NCBI GenBank assembly: GCA_022376925.1
Contig: JAIOJX010000005.1
Span: 10,754,501 to 10,818,500 of the forward strand
Length of the DNA: 64,000 bases
Direction of reading: 5' to 3'
From: Tragulus kanchil
Taxonomy: Eukaryota; Chordata; Mammalia; Artiodactyla; Tragulidae
The translations under genes and the position numbers were made by a program. Shown here in pieces: positions 23,919-36,143 of this stretch; positions within the stretch are counted from its first letter, which is position 1; every line of letters starts with the position of its first letter. The notes beneath the pieces were generated by a model, which was not told where the DNA came from, made no database searches, and saw only the letters and a program-made list of their open reading frames with translations.

Positions 23919-26018
23919 GTTGAGAGCCACACAGCTGCATGTCTCCTAAAGAGATGCTTTCTTTGCTGGCCCAGGGATGGGGGCCGAGGGGAGCAGAAGG
24001 TTGGGGTGGTGTGACAAGGCTGTTAATCAAACGGCTTTTGAAAGAGCAGGAGAGGAAGGAAGCACGGGGTGGAGGGGGTTCTGAATGTGTGCTGGTTATG
24101 AGATGTGTATAAATGCACCGGAGGTTATCTGAGGATATTTATCCTGAGCCCTATTCACAGTTGTCCCTGAAATGAATGCCAGAGCATTAGCATTCAGGGG
24201 TTATCACTGCTTCCACAACAACCGGCCCCTCTCCCCTTCCCTCCCAGGGGACCCGTGTGTCACAGGTGTTGGCGTATGTGCAAAAGAATGAACATGCACC
24301 CTTAGCCATCCAAATGACAGAGCTCCATGCCCTTCGTGGGAAAATGGCTTCTGGGTTTTTTTTCTTTTCTCTCATTAATTTTTAACCTAAGAAATAGAAA
24401 GCCGTTTTTTTTGTTTGTTTGTTTAAGCCGCTAACTGCTGACTCATGGATAGAGACCAGGTTTTTTTGAGAATTTAAAAATAAAAACTCCATTCGGGCAT
24501 TCATGAAGTCAAGCAAGATGAATCAGGCTTTTGGTTCCATAAAAACTTGACTCTTTATGGAAAATCCGTCTTTGCACTTCTCTGATGGCTGGAGAAAAGA
24601 ATGCAAGAAACGTAAAAAGAGGGGCCAGAGAGACAGGTTTATAAACACCGGAAAAGCCCCAGTTAGGCTCAGCTGTGGCTTAGCAAGGTCTCAACAACAA
24701 AACAGGGGGACTAGGGAATGGGCTACAAGGAAGGCGAAGGAGATCCTGTGTCCTTGCCGACCATTCATGCAGGTTTGGTTCAGGAAAGGCAGATTTCATG
24801 TTTGTAATTTCTCTGGACTTCAGTGATTTACTCTATTTGGTTTTGGAAAATTTTGTTAACTAAATTATTTAATTGAAATATAGTTGATTTACAACACTGC
24901 CTTAGTTTTAGGTGTACAGGAAAAGTGATTCAGTTGCGGCGGGCGGGGGGCCTGGTCCATCGAGCTCAGGCCAGATGCACCTTCCTGCCTGGGAGGAAAG
25001 GGTTGAGAGCCACACAGCTGCATGTCTCCTAAAGAGATGCTTTCTTTGCTGGCCCAGGGATGGGGGCCGAGGGGAGCAGAAGGTTGGGGTGGTGTGACAA
25101 GGCTGTTAATCAAACGGCTTTTGAAAGAGCAGGAGAGGAAGGAAGCACGGGGTGGAGGGGGTTCTGAATGTGTGCTGGTTATGAGATGTGTATAAATGCA
25201 CCGGAGGTTATCTGAGGATATTTATCCTGAGCCCTATTCACAGTTGTCCCTGAAATGAATGCCAGAGCATTAGCATTCAGGGGTTATCACTGCTTCCACA
25301 ACAACCGGCCCCTCTCCCCTTCCCTCCCAGGGGACCCGTGTGTCACAGGTGTTGGCGTATGTGCAAAAGAATGAACATGCACCCTTAGCCATCCAAATGA
25401 CAGAGCTCCATGCCCTTCGTGGGAAAATGGCTTCTGGGTTTTTTTTCTTTTCTCTCATTAATTTTTAACCTAAGAAATAGAAAGCCGTTTTTTTTGTTTG
25501 TTTGTTTAAGCCGCTAACTGCTGACTCATGGATAGAGACCAGGTTTTTTTGAGAATTTAAAAATAAAAACTCCATTCGGGCATTCATGAAGTCAAGCAAG
25601 ATGAATCAGGCTTTTGGTTCCATAAAAACTTGACTCTTTATGGAAAATCCGTCTTTGCACTTCTCTGATGGCTGGAGAAAAGAATGCAAGAAACGTAAAA
25701 AGAGGGGCCAGAGAGACAGGTTTATAAACACCGGAAAAGCCCCAGTTAGGCTCAGCTGTGGCTTAGCAAGGTCTCAACAACAAAACAGGGGGACTAGGGA
25801 ATGGGCTACAAGGAAGGCGAAGGAGATCCTGTGTCCTTGCCGACCATTCATGCAGGTTTGGTTCAGGAAAGGCAGATTTCATGTTTGTAATTTCTCTGGA
25901 CTTCAGTGATTTACTCTATTTGGTTTTGGAAAATTTTGTTAACTAAATTATTTAATTGAAATATAGTTGATTTACAACACTGCCTTAGTTTTAGGTGTAC
26001 AGGAAAAGTGATTCAGTT
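23866..26018 (+). repeat. Tandem duplication 8, chained to duplication 7
   Basis: Unit 1 is about 23866-24935 and unit 2 about 24944-26018, offset 1083. The join is a garbled G/C run at 24936-24950. Unit 1 is cut inside an antisense L1 3' end that continues intact after unit 2. Confidence 0.9.
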
Positions 26019-26425
26019 ATACATGTGTGTGTGTGTGTATATATGTATATACTATATATATGTTAGATGATTTCCATTACATGTTATAACAAGATGTTGA
26101 ACGTTGTGCCCTGTGCTACACAGTGAATCCTTGCTGCTGATCTGTTTTACCTATAGTGGTTCATATCTGCTAATGTAGAATCCCAATTCATTCCATCCCT
26201 TGGTCCCTTTTGGTAACCAGAAATTTGTTTTCTATATCTGTGAGTCTGTTTCTGTTTTGTATATAGATTCATTTTTATTATTTTCTAGATTTCACACATA
26301 AGTGAGAGTGTATAATATTTGTCATTGCTTTTCTTCACTTAGTATAATATTTCCTAGGTCCATCCACGTTGCTCCAAATGGCAATATTACAATGTTTTTA
26401 TGACTGAATAATATTCCATTAAACT
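24854..26425 (-). mobile_element. L1 3' end, antisense, split by duplication 8
   Basis: 24854-24935 is the first cut copy. The intact run is 25937-26425: ATATAGTTGATTTACAACACTG, GTGCCCTGTGCTACACAG, GGTCCATCCACGTTGCTCC, ATGACTGAATAATATTCC. A TG/TA microsatellite lies at about 26024-26060. Non-coding. Confidence 0.75.
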
Positions 26426-26443
26426 AAATAATTAAAGAAAAAA

Positions 26444-26630
26444 CGCACTTCCCTGGAGGTCCAGTGGGTGAAGAGTCCGCCTTGCAGTTCAAGGGGCACC
26501 AGTTCGATCCCTGGCCTGGGAAGATCCCACGTGCCACAGAGCAGCTGGGCCAGTGCTCTGCAATGAGAGAGGCCACTGCAGTGGGAGGCCCGCATAGGCC
26601 AAAAAATAAAGATGAAAAAAAAAATGACTA
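26444..26630 (+). mobile_element. CHR-like SINE with internal deletion, at the end of an L1
   Basis: Head CGCACTTCCCTGGAGGTCC. It lacks about 70 bp of the usual middle, going from CAGAGCAGCTGG straight to GCCAGTGCTCTGC, so the GCGCATGCGC motif is gone. A-rich tail. Confidence 0.85.
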
Positions 26631-29041
26631 TAAAAAAAACCTGGTCTTTTCATCCATTACAAAAGTAGTAGAGATATCCAACAGGAGAAATTAAGAGTAT
26701 ACAAAAAAAAGGAAACAGTAGAGAAAATAATACATGAATCATATTTGACCCATAGTTGAACACTGTATAGACATGATCTATTTCTTTCTAAGTTTCACTC
26801 TAAGCTTAGTTTTTGGCTTAAAATCTTGTGATTAAAAAAAAAAAAAATCTTGTGATGATGACTCTTTAAATCCTAGGTTATATCTTATGTTCAAAACATA
26901 GAAACTATTGTTTATGGAGCCTTTACTATTTGCTTGTCACTTTGCTCAGCACTTTATGTTCATAATTCCACTCAATCGTCAAAAGCTTGATAAAGAGGAT
27001 GCTGGTGTTTCTTTCTCTTTCCCAGATGAGAAGCTCTGTCTCTCACGCACCATAAAGTTAGTAAGCAGTCGAACAAGGTACATCCCACTTTTTCCTCTTA
27101 ACATGAACATGACCATTTCCATGCTAAAACTCTTCAGTTTTTTTTCACCGTGGTCCAGTAATACGAGTTGCTATATCCCAATATATGAGACATTTAGTTA
27201 CCATTGGACACCTGGGTTATGTCTACTCTCTTATGGTTGTGGGTAACGTTGAACTTTTTATTGGGGATTATGGATAATGCAATGCGTATCTCTGAGCAAG
27301 GCTATTTTCAGATTTAGAGATTTTTAAGAATAGACTTCAAAAGACAGAAATAGAACTGCTAAAAACGTTTTGAAAGGAGTTTTACCGAGAAGTCACCTTG
27401 ATGTCCACGTGGGCTACTTTTCCAATGTCCTCATCAGCAAAGGAAATCATTACTGGAAAAAAAAAAAAAGGTCAATTTTTTTAAGAAAATAATTTATCGT
27501 ACATGTGTTTACATTGAATTTTGCTTTATAAGGAGTCAGGTCCAATGCATTTATCATTAATTTGTTGCTCAGAGATAAAACTTTTTTTAATGAAATTTTA
27601 ATCCTGTTATCTATTGGAATTTTAATGTTTTCCTAACTGATTGCAATGGGTCAGAATCTCAGTATTGTCCTCAGATTGCTATTTCCTTCAACATTTGAAT
27701 ATATTTTTTATAACATTTGAAAATCTTTAAACCTCTGGGTGTTTTCCATTGTAACCTCCTTCATGTTGAGTTTAGCTACTCACTTCTCCTTTCTCCAAGT
27801 AACCTGTTTTCAACATTTCTGAGAGGTTTCTCAGTAATATTTATAAAAATGAAGATTCAAAACAGCACAGAGAGAAAAAAAAACAGTATCATCCTACCTC
27901 CACCCCAGCCCTACTTGGACAATTGACAGCTGTAAACTACGCATCTCGAGCCAGAACTGAGTTGTGCAAGCCGGCCCCAGGCACGCTCTGGGCTCCTCCG
28001 CCCGCTGGGCAAGCCAGCCCCGGACGGTTCTCACTATGGGATGCAGAAAAGTCTCCTTTACAGCTACTTTGAAACACGTCTTCATCCATGCAGATCTGTT
28101 TCCTTTGTTCGATCCTCAGCGGAGACCGAATAGCAGGGCGTTGTTCCCCAGGCAAAGGTTCCTCGAGGGCAGTACCGGCCCGTTGTGCGGTGGGCTTTTG
28201 ATAAATCTTTCTGGGTTAAAGTTGATATTTAACATCTCAAATCACACCTATTTTCAGGCTTCCTTTCTCCAGGTTAGATGCGCTAACAACTGTTAAAACC
28301 CTTGGATCATCGCTGTGTGTCTCTTGACTTCTGGGAGCTCCTGGCCCTCTTGAAGCAGGCTGCAACTGAAACAGAAAAGTCTGGGACGTGGGTCACCCCT
28401 GCCCCACAGCTCTCAGGAGTAGGCTGAGAGCCATGAGCCCTCTCAGGGCAGTTTAGCTGGTGGAGTGATGTGATGTTGATAACTCTTAAGCACCACTTTC
28501 TCCCTGTTACAGCTGCAGGCTGTGTCAAAGATGAAGGCCAGAGGAACGGGGCTGGCTTGGGGACACAGCTGAGCCCTCCTGGTCCAGGAATGCCAGGCAT
28601 GAGCAGTCGCTCACTGTGGCTCACAAGCTGGCTTTAGATGGAATTTTAGCCAATTTTCAACAATAACAGACTGCCATTCGCCGTTAAAATATTTATCACG
28701 GATACAAGACAATATAGCAAAGAGTCCTAGTGACTCTATGTAACTCTCAAAATGATTAAGATATACTCTGAGAATGGCATACATTCCCCAGTCCTTAAAA
28801 TATTCTCAGGAAGAAAAAAAAAAGAAAACAGACCAATCAAAATGACTGGAAGCCTTGTTTCTGTGTCCCTTGATATTTGAGGACTCGGATGGCGGAAGTT
28901 ACCACTACTACTTTGGCATAAAGGAGCTACAGACTGGGAAGAGGGGGTGCCTCTACCAGCATCCTTTGTTTTACTTCAAAACGGATTATGTGTGGTTTAA
29001 ATTTTTAATCATCCGAAGCTTCTCTCTCCAATGTTTGAAAA
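26631..29041. other. Intergenic, no gene recognised
   Basis: AT-rich, with an antisense MIR relic at about 26905-27065 (CTTTGCTCAGCACTTTATG). 27960-28650 is of higher GC with short frames on both strands that I do not recognise. Confidence 0.5.
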
Positions 29042-29222
29042 CCTTGTTGTTGTGTAGTCACTCAGTCCCGTCATGGACTGCAGTCTACCAGGCCCCCCAG
29101 CCCACGAGATTTCTCCAGAATACTGGATGGCTTGCCGTTTCTTTTTTCCAGGGGGTCTTCCTGACCCAGGAATGAAAACCGTGTGTCTCCTGCCCTGGCA
29201 GGTGAGCCACCTGGGAAGCCCA
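29042..29222 (-). mobile_element. Bov-A2 SINE
   Basis: Antisense: GTAGTCACTCAGTCCC, CCAGAATACTGGATGGC, CCTGACCCAGGAATG, GAGCCACCTGGGAAGCCC. Confidence 0.88.
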
Positions 29223-29499
29223 AAATAGCTTAGAAGCTGTGTAAATATCTTGTTCGCAGGTGAAAGTGATTCCCCACATAAGCCATAAAAGAGACTGGGG
29301 CCTTCACCCTGGGGTTATGGCTGTTTTTGGACAGAACAGGAAGATCTGACCTTTAAAAAAGGTTCAAAAGTAGCATCAGGAAAAAAATACGTTGTGTTTT
29401 CACCAGAAAATGGTCATAAGAAAATAGGAGGAAGCATGTACTCAGACTTAATTAAACTTTTCATCTTTATTTTGTCTTGAAATCCTAAAACATTACTAC

Positions 29500-29620
29500 T
29501 TATGTGCTCAGTCATAGCTGACTCTTTGCAATCCCATGGACTGTAGACCACCAGCCTCCACTGTCTATGGAATTTTCCAGGCAAGAATACTCTAGTGGGC
29601 TGCCATTTCCTTCTCCAAAA
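29500..29620 (-). mobile_element. Bov-A2 half element
   Basis: Antisense: GTGCTCAGTCATAGCTGACTC, CAATCCCATGGACTGTAG, GGCTGCCATTTCCTTCTCC. Truncated before the head. Confidence 0.85.
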
Positions 29621-29754
29621 TCATTACTAGTTATATATATATCTAGATTTACTAATGACTTTTGTCAAACATTACTCATATTTTGTGATAGTTATGGGCT
29701 CTGAAGATAGGGCAAAATTAATACTAGTAATAACATTGAAAGTGTTCTACCTTG

Positions 29755-30162
29755 GATTGAGACTTAAATCCGGGGTCCAGACCTGATCAAACCCTGCTTG
29801 GGACTCAAACCCATGTGGCTGGGGCTTAACCCCAGCCAAAACCGTGTCTGGGACTTGAACCCACATGGCTGGGACTTGAACCCAGCCAAAACCCTACCTG
29901 GGGCTTGAACCCACGTGGCTGGGACTCAGACCCAGCCCAAACCCAGTCTGGGACTTGAACCCACGTGACCGGGACTTAATCCAGCACTCACCCAACATCT
30001 GGACCCACTGAGGCTCAGGTTCTTCGTGCCTCAACACAGAAGGAATTCAGCGAGAGGCAGAGTGATAAGCAAGAAGAGGATTTATTAGGATAGGACGCTT
30101 GTAAGAGGTGCAAGCAGGCAGACGGGAAAGCTCTGGTCTGCTCCTCCCAACTGGGTGGGCAG

Positions 30163-30223
<61 letters not shown>

Positions 30224-30411
30224 AGGGCAGAAGACCGCCTTCTTCAAACAGACGTAGATGCAGGTGTAAGGCATACATCATTAGCTCCTCCTTCCCCAGC
30301 TCTTCCTGCTTTATTGAATAATGAGCAGCTTTCTTGAGTTATTGTTAACTTACTGGCCTCCCAACTTTCCCCAGGTTTTACCCTTCTACCTAAGTTCCTA
30401 CTAGAACTCCA
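29755..30411 (-). mobile_element. ERV LTR with CCACGTGG minisatellite and internal (TA)n
   Basis: Reverse orientation of the family at 1-284. Shared text: GCACGAAGAACCTGAG and GCTGAATTC, plus AATAAA read on the minus strand. About five imperfect repeat units with CCCACGTGGCTGGGACT lie at 29770-29990. The U3 side may run to ACTCCACA at about 30411, giving a TGTGGAGT start. A (TA)n tract is embedded. No gag/pol-like frame. Confidence 0.55.
30164..30221. repeat. (TA)n microsatellite
   Basis: About 29 uninterrupted TA units inside the LTR-like element. Likely length-polymorphic and able to extrude as a cruciform. Confidence 0.95.
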
Positions 30412-30514
30412 CAACCACCTAACTGTTCCACTCTGTCCCTGTCACCATTGTAATTACTACTATTGCTTCTATCACCAGCTTTCTGTGTCCCAAGCCCCCT
30501 GACAAATTCCTTAC

Positions 30515-30660
30515 GTGTTATTTAATTTTATGAAACAGGTATTATTATTTCCCATTTTGTAGATGAAAAAAACTAAGGCTCAGAGAAATTGAGTAAGTTA
30601 GCCAAGACCACATAGCCAAACTCTCTGATTTCGAAGCTCAGACTCTTAATCTTTAGTCAA
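30515..30660 (-). mobile_element. MIR relic
   Basis: Antisense MIR: TATTATTATTTCCCATTTTG, GATGAAAAAAACTAAGGCTC, CCAAGACCACATAGCC. Confidence 0.65.
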
Positions 30661-31069
30661 AGCTGTTTGAAGCCTGGCTGACCCATTACCCACCTGGCCT
30701 TAATTAAGTTTCTTAAACACTCTGAGCCCATCTTCCTCACATGTGAAAATGGACTTCTCTAGTGCCACCTGTTGTTTTTGCCTGCCCAGCATCTAATTTT
30801 CCTTTGATTTCTAACAGCGTCTTAATTTTCTCTTGGTGATCACTGTCTTCTATTCTTATTTAGTTCCCATGACTCAGATGGGTTGATCTGCCTTGCCGCT
30901 GGTCCATAGGAGGACATGGGACCCAAATCTGGACAGTCACAGTCTTCCAGCCTCCTGGGCCCAATGAGTCATTCATCAGACTCCTTTTCCACCTGCACTG
31001 GATCGAATAGCCACATACTTGCCTTTTCTAGAAACACTGCTTCATGCTGCCTCAAAAATAAATAACTCA

Positions 31070-31348
31070 GGCTTCTCTCATGGTCCAGTGGGTGAAGAGT
31101 CCGCCTTGCAGTACAGGGGCACCGGTTTGAGCCCTGGCCGGGGAGGATCCCATGTGTAGTGGACCGGCGTGTCTAATTATGAGCCAGTGCTCTGGAGCGC
31201 ATGCGCCTAGAGCTGGTGCTCTGCAACGAGAGGCCACTGCAATGGGAGGCCCACACAGGACAATGAACAAAGATGGATGAAAATGAATAGATAAAGGACC
31301 AATAAAAGAGGCCAGAGTTAAAATAAATAAATAAATAAATAAATAAGC
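31070..31348 (+). mobile_element. CHR-like SINE (twin at 32278-32556)
   Basis: GGCTTCTCTCATGGTCCAGTGG to (AAAT)n. Includes GCGCATGCGC at about 31197. A 5-bp or longer gap after GTGTAGTGGACC relative to the family. The twin arises from duplication 9. Confidence 0.9.
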
Positions 31349-32277
31349 AAACAACTCCCAGTGAAGAGCTTAGAAAATTCGAAGGCACCGCAAGAATAGA
31401 AAGCAAGAAGTTAGTTTAGGCAGAAGCGTTTTCTACTCAAAAGACGGAAGAATGAATCCTTTTTCTTAGATTCTCTCATTAAATCACTATTGCTTAATTA
31501 TAGGGATCTTTGGGAAGTCAAGGAGACTGAGTTTGAATTCCCTTCTAGGGCTTTTCTTCAGAAGTCTCTCAGAGGAACGTAAGAGGGAAATTGGAAGACA
31601 GGCCATCTTCTCACACGGAAGCCCAGAGGTAGCAACTATTGATTTTGCGTGGCAATGCCTGAGGACTCCTTTTAGTGGTTTTAACCTTTATCTGCTGGAA
31701 AGTCCTACAAAAGAAACAGTAGTTTCTTGCCAAATATATTTTAAATTGACCCTACTAGTAAGGAAAATATAATAGAATTGCCTTTAAGAAGCGACTACTA
31801 CATTAAGCTAAAATTCTTTTATTATCAATTTTAATGACCTTGGGTCTAAATCACCTCTTCCATCGATCCTCTGGAAGGTCATTTTAGAACATGAGTGTGA
31901 ATATATAAAAATGCAGGGAGCGATGTCTCCAGTGACAGTCTGCCTGTCTGCAGTCAAGGCGCTGAACTGGATTGATTCTCAAGTCCTACCGCAGCAAAGG
32001 AATTGACCCTTCCTTGGCTGGGAGTGGCCCCTTGCTTATTCTGGTGATCACTGTCTTCTATTCTTATTTAGTTCCCATGACTCAGATGGGTTGATCTGCC
32101 TTGCCGCTGGTCCATAGGAGGACATGGGACCCAAATCTGGACAGTCACAGTCTTCCAGCCTCCTGGGCCCAATGAGTCATTCATCAGACTCCTTTTCCAC
32201 CTGCACTGGATCGAATAGCCACATACTTGCCTTTTCTAGAAACACTGCTTCATGCTGCCTCAAAAATAAATAACTCA

Positions 32278-32556
32278 GGCTTCTCTCATGGTCCAGTGGG
32301 TGAAGAGTCCGCCTTGCAGTACAGGGGCACCGGTTTGAGCCCTGGCCGGGGAGGATCCCATGTGTAGTGGACCGGCGTGTCTAATTATGAGCCAGTGCTC
32401 TGGAGCGCATGCGCCTAGAGCTGGTGCTCTGCAACGAGAGGCCACTGCAATGGGAGGCCCACACAGGACAATGAACAAAGATGGATGAAAATGAATAGAT
32501 AAAGGACCAATAAAAGAGGCCAGAGTTAAAATAAATAAATAAATAAATAAATAAGC
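32278..32556 (+). mobile_element. CHR-like SINE (second copy)
   Basis: Identical to 31070-31348 by eye, 1208 bp downstream. Confidence 0.9.
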
Positions 32557-33618
32557 AAACAACTCCCAGTGAAGAGCTTAGAAAATTCGAAGGCACCGCA
32601 AGAATAGAAAGCAAGAAGTTAGTTTAGGCAGAAGCGTTTTCTACTCAAAAGACGGAAGAATGAATCCTTTTTCTTAGATTCTCTCATTAAATCACTATTG
32701 CTTAATTATAGGGATCTTTGGGAAGTCAAGGAGACTGAGTTTGAATTCCCTTCTAGGGCTTTTCTTCAGAAGTCTCTCAGAGGAACGTAAGAGGGAAATT
32801 GGAAGACAGGCCATCTTCTCACACGGAAGCCCAGAGGTAGCAACTATTGATTTTGCGTGGCAATGCCTGAGGACTCCTTTTAGTGGTTTTAACCTTTATC
32901 TGCTGGAAAGTCCTACAAAAGAAACAGTAGTTTCTTGCCAAATATATTTTAAATTGACCCTACTAGTAAGGAAAATATAATAGAATTGCCTTTAAGAAGC
33001 GACTACTACATTAAGCTAAAATTCTTTTATTATCAATTTTAATGACCTTGGGTCTAAATCACCTCTTCCATCGATCCTCTGGAAGGTCATTTTTAGAACA
33101 TGAGTGTGAATATATAAAAATGCAGGGAGCGATGTCTCCAGTGACAGTCTGCCTGTCTGCAGTCAAGGCGCTGAACTGGATTGATTCTCAAGTCCTACCG
33201 CAGCAAAGGAATTGACCCTTCCTTGGCTGGGAGTGCCCTAGGCAAGGTCTGAAACAAACCAGCTCAGCACTTAACCCGTCTCTCCTTTGACTGTTCAAGT
33301 GGCCTAGGTCAAATGTAACCTCCTCCTGCTGAATGACACAGAAGTGCTGGATCCTTTTTCTGTTAAATTATACAAGCCCAGGGTCGACAGTGCCTCACAC
33401 CCTGACACTGGGCCAGGCACTTAACCTCTGCATCCAGGTGGCTGCACTTAAAGCGGAAGATGTTAACACGGACCTGAAGATTCAGGAAGGGATAATTTAT
33501 TAATGATTTGAGAGCACTTAGGACCTATAAAGCACTATAAAAATCCTTCCTGCAAAAATATATGGGTAGCATAAGTGAGACACAAGAGTCAGTGGCCAGA
33601 GTGGAAATGAACCACTTA

Positions 33619-33826
33619 GGCGCTCAGTGACTCAGATGGTAAAGAATCGGCCTGCAACGCGGGAGACCGGAGCTCAATCCCTGGGTCAGGAAGATCCCCT
33701 GGAGAAGGAAATGGCCACCCACTCCAGTACTGCTGACTAGAGAATCCCATGGACAGAGGAGCCCGGCAGGTTACAGTCCTTGAGGTCCCAAAGAGTCAGA
33801 CAGGACTGCGTGACTCTCACTCAGGG
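33619..33826 (+). mobile_element. Bov-tA SINE (copies at 34739 and 35937)
   Basis: GGCGCTCAGTGACTCAGATGG, GGAAATGGCCACCCACTCC, CAAAGAGTCAGACAGGACTG. Present three times because duplications 10 and 11 overlap here. Confidence 0.9.
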
Positions 33827-34738
33827 GCCATTTTGGTGTTCTCTGAAATTTAAACAAAAGAGGATAGCCCTTTTCCACCACAGAGTTTTTGTCAAAGGGA
33901 AAAGACACCAAAGTCATGGACATTTGTAAACTTTCCTTCTACTTATTTCCCTGTGACTCTTCTGTAACGATCTAGCGTGACCCAGGGTTGTCTTTCTGCG
34001 CCAGAGTCTGGGGTCTGCTCATGGCCTTTGGTTTTTGACCAAGAAGGTAGAAAGCAAATCTTGATATTTTAAATTGACCCTACTAGTAAGGAAAATATAA
34101 TAGAATTGCCTTTAAGAAGCGACTACTACATTAAGCTAAAATTCTTTTATTATCAATTTTAATGACCTTGGGTCTAAATCACCTCTTCCATCGATCCTCT
34201 GGAAGGTCATTTTTAGAACATGAGTGTGAATATATAAAAATGCAGGGAGCGATGTCTCCAGTGACAGTCTGCCTGTCTGCAGTCAAGGCGCTGAACTGGA
34301 TTGATTCTCAAGTCCTACCGCAGCAAAGGAATTGACCCTTCCTTGGCTGGGAGTGCCCTAGGCAAGGTCTGAAACAAACCAGCTCAGCACTTAACCCGTC
34401 TCTCCTTTGACTGTTCAAGTGGCCTAGGTCAAATGTAACCTCCTCCTGCTGAATGACACAGAAGTGCTGGATCCTTTTTCTGTTAAATTATACAAGCCCA
34501 GGGTCGACAGTGCCTCACACCCTGACACTGGGCCAGGCACTTAACCTCTGCATCCAGGTGGCTGCACTTAAAGCGGAAGATGTTAACACGGACCTGAAGA
34601 TTCAGGAAGGGATAATTTATTAATGATTTGAGAGCACTTAGGACCTATAAAGCACTATAAAAATCCTTCCTGCAAAAATATATGGGTAGCATAAGTGAGA
34701 CACAAGAGTCAGTGGCCAGAGTGGAAATGAACCACTTA

Positions 34739-34946
34739 GGCGCTCAGTGACTCAGATGGTAAAGAATCGGCCTGCAACGCGGGAGACCGGAGCTCAATCC
34801 CTGGGTCAGGAAGATCCCCTGGAGAAGGAAATGGCCACCCACTCCAGTACTGCTGACTAGAGAATCCCATGGACAGAGGAGCCCGGCAGGTTACAGTCCT
34901 TGAGGTCCCAAAGAGTCAGACAGGACTGCGTGACTCTCACTCAGGG
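34739..34946 (+). mobile_element. Bov-tA SINE (second copy)
   Basis: Same element as 33619-33826, 1120 bp downstream. Confidence 0.9.
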
Positions 34947-35639
34947 GCCATTTTGGTGTTCTCTGAAATTTAAACAAAAGAGGATAGCCCTTTTCCACCA
35001 CAGAGTTTTTGTCAAAGGGAAAAGACACCAAAGTCATGGACATTTGTAAACTTTCCTTCTACTTATTTCCCTGTGACTATTCTGTAACGATCTAGCGTGA
35101 CCCAGGGTTGTCTTTCTGCGCCAGAGTCTGGGGTCTGCTCATGGCCTTTGGTTTTTTTGACCAAGAAGGTAGAAAGCAAATCTTGTGCTCTTAACCATGT
35201 CAGAGCAGAAAATGCTAACAGGTTTGGGGCATATAAGGATCTGTCTGGAAACATTATGTTCTGAGTTCTGGGCGGCCTTTCCTGTGAGGTTGTTCATTCA
35301 TTCATCTAATACATAGTAAGTGAATTCATAAAGTGAGCATCTCCTGTCAGGTACTGTGAGGGACTGGAAATATCATGTTGAGCAGAGACAAAAGGGTCCT
35401 CTTCAGGAAAACTTACATCCTGGTGGGCAGATAAATTGAATGAAACAAACAGAAATACCCTGGGAGTCTTCACAGGGGTACCTGCCATGGGGCTCAAAAG
35501 CCTGTATCGGCACATGGGATCTCACCAAGGGGAGGCAGGGGGAGCTTGGGGCTGAGAAGGCTGCCTGAGGAAGCGACAACTGAGTTGAAACCGGAAGGAT
35601 GAAAAAGGAGTTACCGAGACCCCGTCCAAGCTCGAACAA

Positions 35640-35830
35640 CAGGCCCATGAATCAGAGACCAGGTGTTGAGGCAAGGAATAAGGACTTTATTCGACTGATG
35701 GAGACAATGGTAGATCTGGATACCAGGTTCTTTTACAGATCAGAGATGGTGAGGCGGTGAGGAAACTAAGTAAAAAGGCCATTAATCTTGCAAGTTTCTC
35801 CTAGAATGGCAAGCTAATTATGTTAATTTC
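35640..35830 (-). mobile_element. Possible LTR relic (copy at about 36838-37027)
   Basis: CAGAGACCAGGTGTTGAGGC, then GACTTTATTCGACTGATGG. On the minus strand this reads as an AATAAA-bearing R region resembling LTR ends. Family not assigned. Confidence 0.35.
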
Positions 35831-35936
35831 TCCCTTCCTGTCTTCTACAGGTGGAAAGGATTCTGAACGAAAACACTTTAACATTCTATCTGGAGTAGTT
35901 ACTTGACCGCCTTGTGCCTCAGTTTCCCTACCACTT

Positions 35937-36143
35937 AGGCTCAGTGACTCAGATGGTAAAGAATCGGCCTGCAACGCGGGAGACCGGAGCTCAATCCCTG
36001 GGTCAGGAAGATCCCCTGGAGAAGGAAATGGCCACCCACTCCAGTACTGCTGACTAGAGAATCCCATGGACAGAGGAGCCCGGCAGGTTACAGTCCTTGA
36101 GGTCCCAAAGAGTCAGACAGGACTGCGTGACTCTCACTCAGGG
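35937..36143 (+). mobile_element. Bov-tA SINE (third copy)
   Basis: Same element, 1199 bp downstream of the second, with GC lost near its start at the junction. Confidence 0.9.

Larger units (their letters stand above)
30834..33235 (+). repeat. Tandem duplication 9 (1208-bp offset)
   Basis: Unit 1 is 30834-32026, short filler is 32027-32041, and unit 2 is 32042-33235. Each unit holds one CHR-like SINE. Interiors are almost identical. Confidence 0.9.
32944..35185 (+). repeat. Tandem duplication 10, chained to duplication 9
   Basis: Unit 1 is 32944-34063 and unit 2 is 34064-35185, offset 1120. One visible difference is a homopolymer change (GGTTTTTGACC versus GGTTTTTTTGACC). Each unit contains a Bov-tA SINE. 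Confidence 0.9.

Noticed and set aside
29770..29990. CRISPR-like regularly spaced repeats
   Set aside because: Imperfect, directly adjoining units inside an LTR-like element in a mammalian genome. No spacers and no cas genes.
30015..30337. Frames rich in Tyr-Ile repeats
   Set aside because: Translation of the (TA)n microsatellite.
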